DNA of 64,000 nt from contig NZ_JACHJL010000006.1 of the NCBI RefSeq assembly GCF_014203645.1, positions 337,306 to 401,305 of the forward strand, given 5' to 3'. Positions 53,846-63,283 of the stretch are shown here, in pieces (position 1 is the first letter of the stretch; each line of letters starts with the position of its first letter). A program made the translations under genes and the position numbers. The stretch is from Streptomyces zagrosensis (lineage in GTDB: Bacteria > Actinomycetota > Actinomycetes > Streptomycetales > Streptomycetaceae). The notes beneath the pieces were generated by a model, which was given only the letters and a program-made list of their open reading frames with translations, had not been told where the DNA came from and made no database searches.

Positions 53846-53946
53846 CGGTGCGGTCCCCGTACCCCGGTTGGTTACTCCGGGCTCTGCCTCGTGCCCCGTC
53901 CATCAGCCACCGCATGCTTCGCCGTACCCGTGATGGCATCTCCCGC

Positions 53947-53981
53947 CCCACTGCACGTGCCAATCCGGCACGTGCAGTGGG
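53947..53981 (+). terminator. Perfect 15-bp hairpin between pucR and the aldehyde dehydrogenase gene
   Basis: CCCACTGCACGTGCC (53947-53961) pairs perfectly with 53967-53981 around AATCC. It is a likely terminator for pucR, although 240 nt downstream. Confidence 0.8.
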
Positions 53982-54238
53982 ACGAGTGCTACGGGTCGGA
54001 CAAACGCCACGCTGTGGCATCGCCTCTACGGTGGACCAGAGTGCGTCCAGCACTCCGGTCAGTGGTTCACCCAGGACGCAGGCGTTCCGGTCAGGCCCGC
54101 GTCACCCAGTCCGGCACCCGGGGGCGTGCGTGGGTCAGTCGGTAGCAGCGTTCCCCGCTCCGCCCACCGGATGGCCTGTGCTCGCTCCGTGAGAACCAAC
54201 CGCACCATCTCCATCACTTGGAAGGGCCGGGATTCGCT

Positions 54239-55699
54239 GTGTCAGTCACCCATGAATCTGCTATTCACGCTTTCTGGCTCGCTGGCCGCAAGACGACCGG
54301 CGAGGACACGCTCGACGTCACTTCACCCTGGGACAACCGCCTCGTCGGCACCGTGAGTGTTCCCACCGATGCTCAGGTCGAGGAGGCCGTAGCCGCGGCC
54401 GTAGCCGTGCAGGCCGAGTTGGCCGCTACGCCGGCGCATGTGCGCGCCAGCGCCCTGGACCACGTCATGAAGCGGCTCATCGAGCGCACCGAGGAGATCG
54501 CACGGTTGATCTCCGCGGAGAACGGCAAGCCCATGAAGTGGGCGCGTGGTGAGGTCGGCCGCGCGGTCTCGGTGTTTCGCTTCGCGGCGGAGGAAGCGCG
54601 CCGATTCAACGGCGGCGAGGCCCAGCGTCTGGACACAGATGCCGGCGGGGTCGGACGGCTGGCGCTCACCCGTCGTTTCCCGCGCGGCACCGTGCTGGGC
54701 ATCTCCCCGTTCAACTTTCCGCTCAACCTCTGTGCTCACAAGGTTGCTCCCGCCATCGCCGTGGGCGCTCCGATCATCTTGAAGCCGGCCCCTGCCACTC
54801 CGCTGTCAGGGCTGCTCCTTGGCGAACTGCTATCGGAGACCGACCTCCCGGCGGGTGCCTGGTCGGTGCTGCCCGTGCCCAACGACCGGATGCCCGCGCT
54901 CGTGCAGGACGAGCGACTGCCGGTCATCTCCTTCACCGGCTCCGACAAGGTCGGCTACGCCATCATGGAGTCGGTGCCCCGCAAGCACTGCACCCTGGAA
55001 TTGGGTGGTACCGGGGCGGCCGTAGTCCTTTCCGACTTCTCATCCGAGGCTGACCTCGACTGGGCCGCGACCCGTATCGCCACCTTCTCCAACTACCAGG
55101 GTGGCCAGTCCTGTATTGCCGTCCAGCGCGTTATCGCGGACGTATCGCTGTATGAACGGCTCGTACCCAAGATCGTGGCCGCCGTCGAGGCCCAGGTCAC
55201 CGGCGACCCGTCGGATGAGACGACTGAGGTCGGCCCGCTGATCAGCGAGGATGCCGCGAAGCGGGTCGAGTCGTGGGTCGAGGAGGCGGTACGGGGCGGA
55301 GCGACATTGCTCGCCGGCGGTAAGCGCGATGGAGCCTCCTATGCCCCGACCGTCCTCGCCGACGTCCCCGCGGGTGTCACCCTTGCCTACGAGGAGGCCT
55401 TCGGCCCCGTGCTGACGCTCCAGCAGGTCGATGGCGAGGCCGCCGCCTTCGAGGCCGTTAACGACTCCAAGTACGGCCTCCAGGCGGGCGTTTTCACGCA
55501 TGACACACGCGCCGCATTTCGGGCCCACCGTGCACTAGAGGTCGGTGGCGTCATCATCGGCGACGTGCCCTCCTACCGTGCTGACCAGATGCCTTACGGC
55601 GGAGTCAAGCAGTCCGGCGTGGGCCGCGAGGGCGTTCGCTTCGCTATGGAGGACTACACGTACGAGCGCGTGATGGTTCTCACCGGCCTCGACCTATAG
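54239..55699 (+). CDS. NAD(P)-dependent aldehyde dehydrogenase (succinate-semialdehyde type)
   Basis: A 486-residue aldehyde dehydrogenase. Motifs: ISPFNFPLNLCAHKVAPAIA, HCTLELGGTGAAVVLSD (general-base Glu), FSNYQGGQSCIAVQRV (nucleophile Cys292) and EEAFGPVLTLQQV. GTG 54239 gives VSVTHESAIHAFWLAG. Its place downstream of the PucR regulator and near gabT fits succinate semialdehyde oxidation as the last step of GABA breakdown, but the exact aldehyde is inference. Confidence 0.88.
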   Translation: MSVTHESAIHAFWLAGRKTTGEDTLDVTSPWDNRLVGTVSVPTDAQVEEAVAAAVAVQAELAATPAHVRASALDHVMKRLIERTEEIARLISAENGKPMKWARGEVGRAVSVFRFAAEEARRFNGGEAQRLDTDAGGVGRLALTRRFPRGTVLGISPFNFPLNLCAHKVAPAIAVGAPIILKPAPATPLSGLLLGELLSETDLPAGAWSVLPVPNDRMPALVQDERLPVISFTGSDKVGYAIMESVPRKHCTLELGGTGAAVVLSDFSSEADLDWAATRIATFSNYQGGQSCIAVQRVIADVSLYERLVPKIVAAVEAQVTGDPSDETTEVGPLISEDAAKRVESWVEEAVRGGATLLAGGKRDGASYAPTVLADVPAGVTLAYEEAFGPVLTLQQVDGEAAAFEAVNDSKYGLQAGVFTHDTRAAFRAHRALEVGGVIIGDVPSYRADQMPYGGVKQSGVGREGVRFAMEDYTYERVMVLTGLDL

Positions 55700-56343
55700 G
55701 CCCACGGGGCTGGGTTCGGAAAGCACCTGCGAAGCCGGGGAGCCAGAGAGCGCGGGGTCGGTTACAGGAGGGCCCCGAGAGGGCCGGAGCGCGTATACCG
55801 CGTTCCGGCCCTGCCATGCTCGCCGCCCAGCTCCCCTTCACCGTGATGACTGGCCGCACGCGGCAGCGCCCTGCGCCGCCCCCGCGCCGGGCTCCGTGCG
55901 CCGTGCGATGGCCGCACTGGCGCGTGTCCCGCCCCGGTTCTTGGGCGTTGCCCCCGTGCCCCCGTGCCCCCGTGCCCCCGTGCCCCCGTGCCCCGTGCCC
56001 CGCTCTTCCCACCAGCCTCACCGCGTCCCGCTTCTCCCGCGGAGGCTCGCCCCTTTGCTTCAGCGCCCGCCTGTCCCACGGCGTCCCACTTTCACCGCCG
56101 CCGATTTTGTGCCCGGGCACTCTCCATGTCTCTGCCCTGTGCCGCCCACACCGGCTGGCCGCTGCAACTCCGGCCCCGTTGCGCCGTCCGCCTCGCTCCA
56201 ACGCGGGAGGTGGTAGAGATTGGCTGGATCGGGTGCATGCGGACCAGTAGCACCGGCCGGTAGACCGCGGGCGCCGGGGCGGCAGCCCGGGGCTTCTTGC
56301 CGGTCGAATTCACTGCCCAGACGCCGCGGCGAGGTGAGCCCCC
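55700..56343. other. Gap before the acyl-CoA dehydrogenase relic
   Basis: Apart from the octamer array it holds no recognisable gene; codon bias is not coding-like in any frame. Confidence 0.45.
55951..55997 (-). repeat. Octamer array (CCCCCGTG)x5 plus a CCCCGTG unit
   Basis: Five perfect 8-bp units followed by one 7-bp unit. The minus strand reads CACGGGGG, i.e. the heptamer family with one extra G per unit, and forms a G-quadruplex motif on that strand. Confidence 0.94.
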
Positions 56344-58283
56344 ATGACCGCACCATCCGTAATGCCCACGTCCATCTCCGAACGCGCAGCGCGCTAGGTG
56401 GCGTGGCCGCCCGGGAAACGGCCCGGCGAAAGCCGAGCTTTGCCAAGGAGTTGTTCCTCGGCCCCTTTTGGCTTGACCTCATCCATCCCTACCCCTCCCC
56501 CAGTAACAACAGCGCGCGGCGCGGTGAGGAATTCCCTCGCGAACGTTTGCGACTTCTGCGAAACGCAGATCGACAGCGCCCGCATCGAACGCGAAGCGCG
56601 CATCCCGGACGAGACGATCAACGGTTTCAAGGCACTGGGCGCCCTGGGTACGAAGATCGGTACGGAGTACAGCGGGCTCGGACTGAGCCAGGTGTACTAC
56701 AACAGGGCCCTCGCTCTTGTCGGCTCCATCAGCCCCGCAATCGGTGCGCTGCTCTCCGCACACCAGTCCATCGGCGTGCCACAGCCGCTGAAGATCTTCG
56801 GCACTCAGGAGCAGCGGGATACCTTCCTGCCGCGCTGCGCCCGTACCGACATCTCCGCGTTCTTGTTGACGGAGCCGGATGTTGGATCTGACCCGGCGCG
56901 GTTGGTGACCACCGCAGTGGCAGACGGCGATGACTACGTCCTGGACGGTGTGAAGCTCTGGACGACCAACGGGTGGTCGCCGATCTTCTTTTTGTCATGG
57001 CTCAGGTGCCGAAGAGCGAGGGGCACACGGGAGGCATTACGGCGTTCGTCGTCGAAGCCGTCGCCAAAGGGGTCACCGTTGAGAACCGGAACGCCTTCAT
57101 GGGCCTGCGCGGCATCGAGAACGGTGTCACGCGCTTCTACCGGGTACGGGTGCCCGCCGGGCACCGGATTGGCCCCCGAAGGCGCCGGTCTGAAGATTGC
57201 TCTTACCACCCTCAACACCGCCGGCTGTCGCTGCCCGCCATGTGCGTCGGCGCGGGCAAGTGGTGTTTGAAGATCGCCCGAGCATGGTCGGCGGCGCGTG
57301 AGCAGTGGGGCAAACCGATCGCCCCGGCATGAGGCGGTGGGCTCGAAGATTGCGTTCATCGCCGCGACAACGTTCGCACTGGAGACTGTTGTCGACTTGT
57401 CGTCTCAGATGGCCAACGAGGAGCGTAACGACATCCGGATCGAGGCCGCTCTTGCCAAGCTATACGGCTCCGAGATGGGCTGTCTGATGGCTGACGAACT
57501 CGTGCAGGTCCGCGGTGGTCGCGGTTTCGAGACGGCGCCCTCGCTGGCGGCTCGCGGTGAGCGTGCGGTGCCCGCCAAGCAAATCCTGCGTGACCTGCGG
57601 ATCAATCGGATCTTCGAGGGCTCCATGGAGATCATGCACCTGCTCATCGCGCGTGAGGCCGTCGATGCGCCCCTTTCGATCGCGGGCGATCTCATCGACC
57701 CGGACACGTCACTCAGCGACAAGGCGCGGGCCGGGGCCAAGGTGGGTGGCTTCTACGCCCGCTGCCTTGCGCAGCTCGTGACGGGGGCGGGGCAGCTCCT
57801 GCTTGCGTACGCACACTTCAACCCGCCTGGTCACCGGGACCTCGCCGCTCATCTGCGCTACGTGGAACGCTCCGCGCGCAAACTCGCCCGCTCGACCTCC
57901 TGCGCCATGGCGCGCTGGCAAGGCCGGATGGAGACCAAACAAGGCTTTCGCGGGCGCATCGTGGACATCGGCGCCGAACTGTTCGCGATGAGTGCGGCAT
58001 GCGTGCGTGCCGAGCGCCTGCGTACGGAGGGAGCGCACGGAGCCGAGCCATACCAACTCGCCGAAGCCTTCTGCCACCAGTCCCGTATCCGTGTCGGGGA
58101 GCTGTTCGGTCGGTTATGGACCAATACCGACGACCTGGACCGCAAGATCGTCTCCGAAGTCCTCAGGGGACGTACACCGGGGTGGAGGAGGGCATCCTCG
58201 ACCCCAGTGACGACGGTCCCTGGATCGCCGACGCCACACCGGGGCTGCCGCGGGGGCCCAACATGCATTGCCCGGTCCGCTGA
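56344..58283 (+). pseudogene. Acyl-CoA dehydrogenase, frameshifted pseudogene
   Basis: A full-length relative of the ~640-residue Streptomyces acyl-CoA dehydrogenases is recognisable in pieces: RKPSFAKELFLGPFWLDLIH, LLTEPDVGSDPARLVTTAVA, DGVKLWTTNG, AFMGLRGIENGVTRFYRVRV, MCVGAGKWCLKIARAW, QVRGGRGFETAPSLAARG, GSMEIMHLLIAREAVDA and EEGILDPSDDGPWIADATPG. The frame changes at least seven times: an N-terminal stop near 56395, and shifts near 56545, 56971, 57171, 57220, 57327 and 58167. Most are single-base indels in C or G runs with alternating sign. No complete product can be made, unless several indels are sequencing errors. Confidence 0.88.
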
Positions 58284-58492
58284 CGCGCCCTCACGGCACC
58301 GCTCTTTCAACTTCGCAGTCTCTGTGGAAACACGGTGCCTGTGGAGACACGGTCGACAGCGGTCGTACGGGCCTGCTCCGGCCGTCCGATGCCCCTCGAC
58401 TCAAACGATGCACTCTGCGCCGCCTGCCTGCCTTGCTCAGCTTCTGGGCTTGCCCGCGTACATGCTCGCGGACGACCGGGCATCATCCTGTC

Positions 58493-58583
58493 GGAGCACG
58501 GAGCACGGAGCACGGAGCACGGAGCACGGAGCACGGAGCACGGAGCACGGAGCACGGAGCACGGAGCACGGAGCACGGAGCAC
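58493..58583 (+). repeat. Tandem 7-bp array (GGAGCAC)x13
   Basis: Thirteen perfect copies, then GGAGTGT: the longest pure GGAGCAC run in the window. It lies between the end of the acyl-CoA dehydrogenase relic and dxr. The 58284-58779 gap has no gene; it carries this array and the octamer array and must include the dxr promoter. Confidence 0.97.
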
Positions 58584-58616
58584 GGAGTGTTTTCGCCTGA
58601 CTCCGTGCCCACCCTG

Positions 58617-58648
58617 CCCCGTCGCCCCGTCGCCCCGTCGCCCCGTCG
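58617..58648 (-). repeat. Octamer array (CCCCGTCG)x4
   Basis: Four perfect 8-bp units. The minus strand reads CGACGGGG and meets the G-quadruplex pattern with 4-nt loops, ~130 bp upstream of dxr. Confidence 0.94.
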
Positions 58649-58779
58649 TCAGGCCGAAGTTCCGAGCCTCGCCGCCCCGTGCCCCGTTCGTCAGTTGGGT
58701 TCGCTCGTTGCCCGCCATGGCAGAGTCCTACTAGCGGAGTGCCACCCAATTCCCCCAGCGGAACAGCCACAATGGGGGG

Positions 58780-60069
58780 ATGACGGACTCCCTCGCCACC
58801 CCGCATCAGCCGTTTGCCGCTGCCACTGACGCCTCCAAAGGTTCGGAGGACCCGCGTTCCATCGTGATTCTCGGCTCAACGGGTTCGATCGGAACCCAGG
58901 CCATCGACGTCGTGCTGCGTAACCCCGACCGCTTTCGGGTCACAGGGCTGTCCGCCGCCGGCGGGCGCGTGGAGTTGCTTGCGGAGCAGGCACAGCAGTT
59001 GCGAGTGCGTACCGTCGCGGTCGCGCGGCAGGACACGGTCCCCGCGCTGCGTGAGGCGCTGAAGGCGCGGTACGGCGCCGAGCCATTGCCGGAGATCTTG
59101 GCGGGACCCGATGCTGCCACCGAACTCGCCGGCAGCACATGTCACTCCGTACTCAACGGCATCACCGGCTCCATTGGTCTCGCGCCGACGCTGGCTGCTC
59201 TAGAGGCGGGCAGCGTGTTGATCCTTGCGAACAAGGAATCTCTGATCGTCGGCGGCCCGCTGGTGAAAGCCGTGGCCAAGCCCGGCCAGATCGTTCCGGT
59301 TGACTCCGAGCACTCGGCGCTCTTCCAGGCGTTGATGGGCGGCACCCGCTCGGAGGTGCGCAAGTTGGTTGTCACGGCCAGCGGCGGGCCCTTCCGGGGC
59401 CGTAGTAAGACGGAACTGACTGCTGTCACGCCGCGCCAGGCGCTCGCCCATCCGACCTGGGCCATGGGCCCCGTCGTCACCATCAACTCGGCGACTTTGG
59501 TGAACAAGGGGCTCGAAGTCATCGAGGCGCACCTGCTCTTCGACATTCCCTTCGACCGTATCGAGGTCGTCGTTCACCCCCAGTCGTATGTGCACTCCAT
59601 GGTCGAGTTCACCGACGGTTCGACCCTCGCCCAGGTCAGCCCGCCCGACATGCGCATGCCGATCTCGCTCGGCCTCGGCTGGCCGGACCGGGTGCCGGAC
59701 GCCGCCCCCGGCTGTGACTGGACGAAGGCAGCTACCTGGGAGTTCTTCCCGCTCGACACGGAGTCGTTCCCCTCCGTCGCCCTGGCCCGGCATGTGGGTG
59801 GTCTCGGCGGTACGGCGCCCGCCGTGTTCAATGCGGCGAACGAAGAGTGCGTGGACGCGTTCCTGGCCGAGCGGCTGCCCTTCACGGGCATCGTGGACAC
59901 CGTGGCCGAGGTGGTCTCCGAGGGACTGGCTTCCGGAACCGTGAAAAAGAGCCATGATGGAACCTCGCTCTCGGTGGCTGACGTCCTGGAAGCGGAGACA
60001 TGGGCGCGCGCCCGCGCTCGCGAACTGGCCGCACGGGCGGCGAAGGCAACATCGGAGGTACGCGCATGA
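58780..60069 (+). CDS. dxr: 1-deoxy-D-xylulose 5-phosphate reductoisomerase
   Basis: The second enzyme of the MEP isoprenoid pathway (fosmidomycin target), 429 residues. NADPH-binding SIVILGSTGSIGTQAIDVVL lies at ~27-46, then ILANKESLIVGG, VDSEHSALFQAL and TASGGPFRG. Also present are MGPVVTINSATLVNKGLEVI, EAHLLFDIP and VVHPQSYVHSMVEFTDG. The N-terminal ~25 residues are a variable leader. The ATG of the downstream protease overlaps the stop (ATGA). Confidence 0.96.
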   Translation: MTDSLATPHQPFAAATDASKGSEDPRSIVILGSTGSIGTQAIDVVLRNPDRFRVTGLSAAGGRVELLAEQAQQLRVRTVAVARQDTVPALREALKARYGAEPLPEILAGPDAATELAGSTCHSVLNGITGSIGLAPTLAALEAGSVLILANKESLIVGGPLVKAVAKPGQIVPVDSEHSALFQALMGGTRSEVRKLVVTASGGPFRGRSKTELTAVTPRQALAHPTWAMGPVVTINSATLVNKGLEVIEAHLLFDIPFDRIEVVVHPQSYVHSMVEFTDGSTLAQVSPPDMRMPISLGLGWPDRVPDAAPGCDWTKAATWEFFPLDTESFPSVALARHVGGLGGTAPAVFNAANEECVDAFLAERLPFTGIVDTVAEVVSEGLASGTVKKSHDGTSLSVADVLEAETWARARARELAARAAKATSEVRA

Positions 60070-61367
60070 CGACCTGGATGACGATTCTCGGCATAATCGT
60101 CTTCGTCGTCGGCCTGCTTTTCTCCATCGCCTGGCACGAGCTCGGGCACCTGTCAACAGCCAAGCTGTTTGGCATCCGGGTGCCGGAGTACATGGTCGGT
60201 TTCGGGCCGACGATCTTCTCGCGCAAAAAGGGCGAGACGGAGTATGGCGTCAAGGCCATCCCGCTCGGCGGCTATATCCGCATGATCGGGATGTTCCCGC
60301 CCGGGGAGGACGGGAAAGTTTCGGCGCGCTCTACCTCGCCGTGGCGCAGCATGGTCGAGGACGCCAGGTCCGCCGCGTACGAGGAACTCCAGCCGGGCGA
60401 CGACAAGCGCCTGTTCTATACGCGCAAGCCGTGGAAGCGCGTGATCGTGATGTTTGCCGGGCCGTTTATGAACCTGGTGCTCGCCGTGGTGATTTTTGTC
60501 GGGGTGATGATGGCCTTCGGCATCAACAGCCAGACCACCACCGTCGGCTCCGTATCCGAGTGTGTGATTTCGGCCTCGGCCAGCACCGACACCTGCCCCA
60601 AGGACGCCAAGGACTCCCCGGCCAAGGCAGCGGGCCTCAAACCGGGCGACAAGATCGTGGCCTTCAACGGTCAGCCGACGCCGGACTGGCAGACCCTCCA
60701 GCGTGACATCCGTGACACCACGGGGCCCGCGACGATCACCGTGGAGCGGGATGGGGCGCACACGACGCTGCGTGCCAACCTCATCAAGAACAAGGTCGCC
60801 AAGTCCGACGGTGACGGTGGCTACGTCAAGGACGAGTACGTCACCGCCGGCTTCCTCGGGTTTGCACCCGCCACCGGAGTCGTGCAGCAGTCTTTCGGCG
60901 AGTCCGTTGACCGCATGGGTGACATGGTGCAATCCGGCGTCGAGTCACTCATCGCCCTCCCGTCCAAGATCCCTGACCTGTGGAACGCTGCCTTCGGCGA
61001 CGCCGAGCGTGAGCCCGACTCACCGATGGGTGTGGTGGGCGCCGCACGCGTCGGCGGCGAGGTTTTCAACCTCGACATTCCGCCGGAGCAGCAGGTCGCC
61101 ACGATGCTGTTCCTGGTGGCGGGCTTCAACCTCTCCTTGTTCCTGTTCAACATGCTGCCGCTGCTGCCGCTGGACGGCGGGCATATTGCCGGCGCGCTGT
61201 GGGAGTCCCTACGTCGCAAGGCGGCGCGCGTCTTCCGCCGCCCCGACCCGGGCCCCTTCGACGTGGCCAAGCTGATGCCGGTCGCATACGTGGTGGCCGG
61301 GATCTTCATCTGCTTCACGTTGCTGGTGCTCATTGCGGACCTGGTGAATCCGGTACGCATCACCTGA
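60066..61367 (+). CDS. RIP/site-2 type zinc metalloprotease (RseP family)
   Basis: A 433-residue intramembrane protease. The active-site helix IAWHELGHLSTAKLFGIRVP has HELGH (His24, Glu25, His28), followed by YMVGFGPTIFSRKKGETEYG and IPLGGYIRM. A PDZ domain (~180-260) contains AAGLKPGDKIVAFNGQPT. The third zinc ligand lies in LLPLDGGH (Asp370). About four membrane segments are present. Its ATG overlaps the dxr stop, with GGAGGT 6 nt upstream. The clustering with isoprenoid genes is usual in actinobacteria; in mycobacteria the homologue Rip1 cleaves anti-sigma factors. Confidence 0.94.
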   Translation: MTTWMTILGIIVFVVGLLFSIAWHELGHLSTAKLFGIRVPEYMVGFGPTIFSRKKGETEYGVKAIPLGGYIRMIGMFPPGEDGKVSARSTSPWRSMVEDARSAAYEELQPGDDKRLFYTRKPWKRVIVMFAGPFMNLVLAVVIFVGVMMAFGINSQTTTVGSVSECVISASASTDTCPKDAKDSPAKAAGLKPGDKIVAFNGQPTPDWQTLQRDIRDTTGPATITVERDGAHTTLRANLIKNKVAKSDGDGGYVKDEYVTAGFLGFAPATGVVQQSFGESVDRMGDMVQSGVESLIALPSKIPDLWNAAFGDAEREPDSPMGVVGAARVGGEVFNLDIPPEQQVATMLFLVAGFNLSLFLFNMLPLLPLDGGHIAGALWESLRRKAARVFRRPDPGPFDVAKLMPVAYVVAGIFICFTLLVLIADLVNPVRIT

Positions 61368-61445
61368 TGGTGCGGGCCTCGGCGCACAACGCATCGACGG
61401 CATGGTCCGTGCTACCGCGCCACCGGCCCCGTACGGCTTGGGACG

Positions 61446-63283
61446 CCGGACGCTGACTCTGTCGGGGATCTTGGTGGTCTGCTCAGTCTCTGGCGGACCG
61501 CCAAGACCTCGGCCGGGGGATTCCGTGCTGGTCTAGGTAGTTCTGGAAGGCGGTCGGCGGCCGTGGCGGGGGTGTTTCTCCGGGAATCGGCCGTCGGCTG
61601 AGGCGTTCGATGTTTGCGGCGATGGCTGTGAACACGTGCTGTAAGTGGGCTTTGCGTTGTCCCCGGTAGCGGCAGTGGCGCATGCCGTGTCCGTGGGCAA
61701 GCTCGTTGATGGTGCCCTCCACCCCGGAGCGGACCGCGTAGCGGGCCTGCCATTCGGGTGTCTGTTGCTCGGCGCGGACGCGGAGTTGCAGGTCACGGAG
61801 TTCTCGCGGGGGAAAGCCCACGCTCCGGGCTCTGTCGGCGGTGGTCGTGCAGCGGCTGCGGGCCGGGCAGGGACGGCACTGGCTCTTGGTGAACCGCGCC
61901 ACGATCATAGGTGCCGCGGTGGGTGAGGAGGCTGGGTAGGGGCCGTGCCATCCCGCGCTGGTCTCGCCCTGCGGGCAGATGACCTGGCGGCGGTCGAAGT
62001 CAATGTGGAAGTCGTCGCGGCCGAAGCCGTTGTTCCTGCGGTTCTGGCGGGTGGTGTTGACCGGTAGTGGTCCGGTGACCGTCACCTGGTGTTCGCGGGC
62101 TGCCTGTTCCAGATGGGCCAGGGAGGTGTAGCCGCCGTCGACCAGGTGCTCGGCGGGCAGCAGCCCGCGATGCTTGAGCCGGGTGTGGATGCCGGGCAGC
62201 GCCTTCGCGTCGTAGCCGGTGGCGTCGGTGGTGGCCACATCTGTGATCACGTTGACGCCGTCGGGATTGCAGGTCTCGGTGAGGTGCGCGACGAACCCCT
62301 GCCACCGGGTGTCGCCGCGGCGCGCGTAGCGGGCCGTCGGGTCGTAGGGCGAGACGACCGCGACCGCCGAGGGCGGCAGCCCGCCGTCCTCCACGGTCCG
62401 CCAGCGCAGGCGGCCGGCCCCGTCGCGGTAGTAGTTCTGCACCATGATCTGCCGCAATGCCTGGACCCGGGGGCCGGACAGGCGGTCCGCCCCGTGCTCC
62501 CCGACGTGTTCCAGCAGCCGGACGGCGTCACCGCCGGTGGCGAGGATCCTGGTCTTGGGGCGGGTGGGGTTCTTGCCCAGACGGACCGGGCGGCCGTAGC
62601 GGCGCCCCCACTCCTCGTCGACCAGGTCGGCCAGCAGGTGCGGAACGGTGCCGGCCAGCTCTTCCAGCGCGGCGCGGACGGCCTCGGTGACCAGTTCCAG
62701 CCGGGTGAGGTCGCGCACCGCGGCCAGGACGTGGGTGGAGTCCGTGCGCTGGGTGGTGCGTTCCCGGACGAGACCGGCCTCCTTCAGGCGCGCGAGCGCG
62801 AGGTCGAGGAGACGGTCGGCTCGGCCGTCCTCAGTGAGACGGTCGCGGAAGTCGGACAGCACGCTGTGGTGGAAGCCGGGATCGTCCAGTTCCATGGCCA
62901 GCGCGTATTTGAAATCGATGCGGCAGCGAACCGCTTCGGCCGCCTGCCGGTCCGACAGACCGAGCAGGAACTGCAGCACACAGACGGTGGCCAGCTGGGC
63001 AGGCGAGAGACCTGGGCGGCCGTCGCGCGGGTACCAGTCGGCGAAGTCCTCGTCACGCCACAGCCCGCCCAAGTGGTCTCTCACCCACATAGCCGTTGTA
63101 CCGCTCGGATTGCTCGCCCGCGCCATCTGCACGGTCAGGGAAGGGACTTGCTCACCAGAACGGGCGTGGAGCGACAACGGGCACCTCGACAACTGCATCG
63201 GTTCCTGAACAGAGCCGAGCATGCCCGTTGATCATGCTGCCTCGCCGGGGATCCTCAAGATCCCCGACAGAGTCAGCGTCCGG
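61446..63283 (-). mobile_element. IS1182-family insertion sequence (~1.84 kb)
   Basis: Perfect 28-bp inverted repeats at 61446-61473 and 63256-63283, with the core GACTCTGTCGGGGATC, enclose one intact transposase gene. The outermost CCGGACGC/GCGTCCGG may be part of a palindromic target instead. A small hairpin (63247-63265) lies just inside the right end. No target duplication is evident. The element separates ispG from dxr and the S2P gene. Confidence 0.88.
61483..63222 (-). CDS. IS1182-family transposase
   Basis: A 579-residue transposase, unbroken. The N-terminal DUF772-like domain has SPAQLATVCVLQFLLGLSDR and QAAEAVRCRIDFKYALAMEL. RTDSTHVLAAVRDL is a family hallmark with the first catalytic Asp, and HLVDGGYTSLAHLE carries the second. 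A Cys-rich patch is SQCRPCPARSRC. The C-terminal end has VRSGVEGTINELAHGHGMRH (probable catalytic Glu). The start ATG 63222 (MLGSVQEPMQL) lies ~35 bp inside the right inverted repeat. Confidence 0.92.
   Translation of the reverse strand: MLGSVQEPMQLSRCPLSLHARSGEQVPSLTVQMARASNPSGTTAMWVRDHLGGLWRDEDFADWYPRDGRPGLSPAQLATVCVLQFLLGLSDRQAAEAVRCRIDFKYALAMELDDPGFHHSVLSDFRDRLTEDGRADRLLDLALARLKEAGLVRERTTQRTDSTHVLAAVRDLTRLELVTEAVRAALEELAGTVPHLLADLVDEEWGRRYGRPVRLGKNPTRPKTRILATGGDAVRLLEHVGEHGADRLSGPRVQALRQIMVQNYYRDGAGRLRWRTVEDGGLPPSAVAVVSPYDPTARYARRGDTRWQGFVAHLTETCNPDGVNVITDVATTDATGYDAKALPGIHTRLKHRGLLPAEHLVDGGYTSLAHLEQAAREHQVTVTGPLPVNTTRQNRRNNGFGRDDFHIDFDRRQVICPQGETSAGWHGPYPASSPTAAPMIVARFTKSQCRPCPARSRCTTTADRARSVGFPPRELRDLQLRVRAEQQTPEWQARYAVRSGVEGTINELAHGHGMRHCRYRGQRKAHLQHVFTAIAANIERLSRRPIPGETPPPRPPTAFQNYLDQHGIPRPRSWRSARD

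Larger units (their letters stand above)
53711..54238. other. Gap between pucR and aldehyde dehydrogenase gene
   Basis: Holds a reverse heptamer array and a terminator hairpin (both listed separately); no gene is supported. Confidence 0.5.

Noticed and set aside
62089..63231. 380-codon plus-strand ORF inside the IS1182 element
   Set aside because: It is the antisense shadow of the intact transposase; GC3 periodicity belongs to the minus strand.
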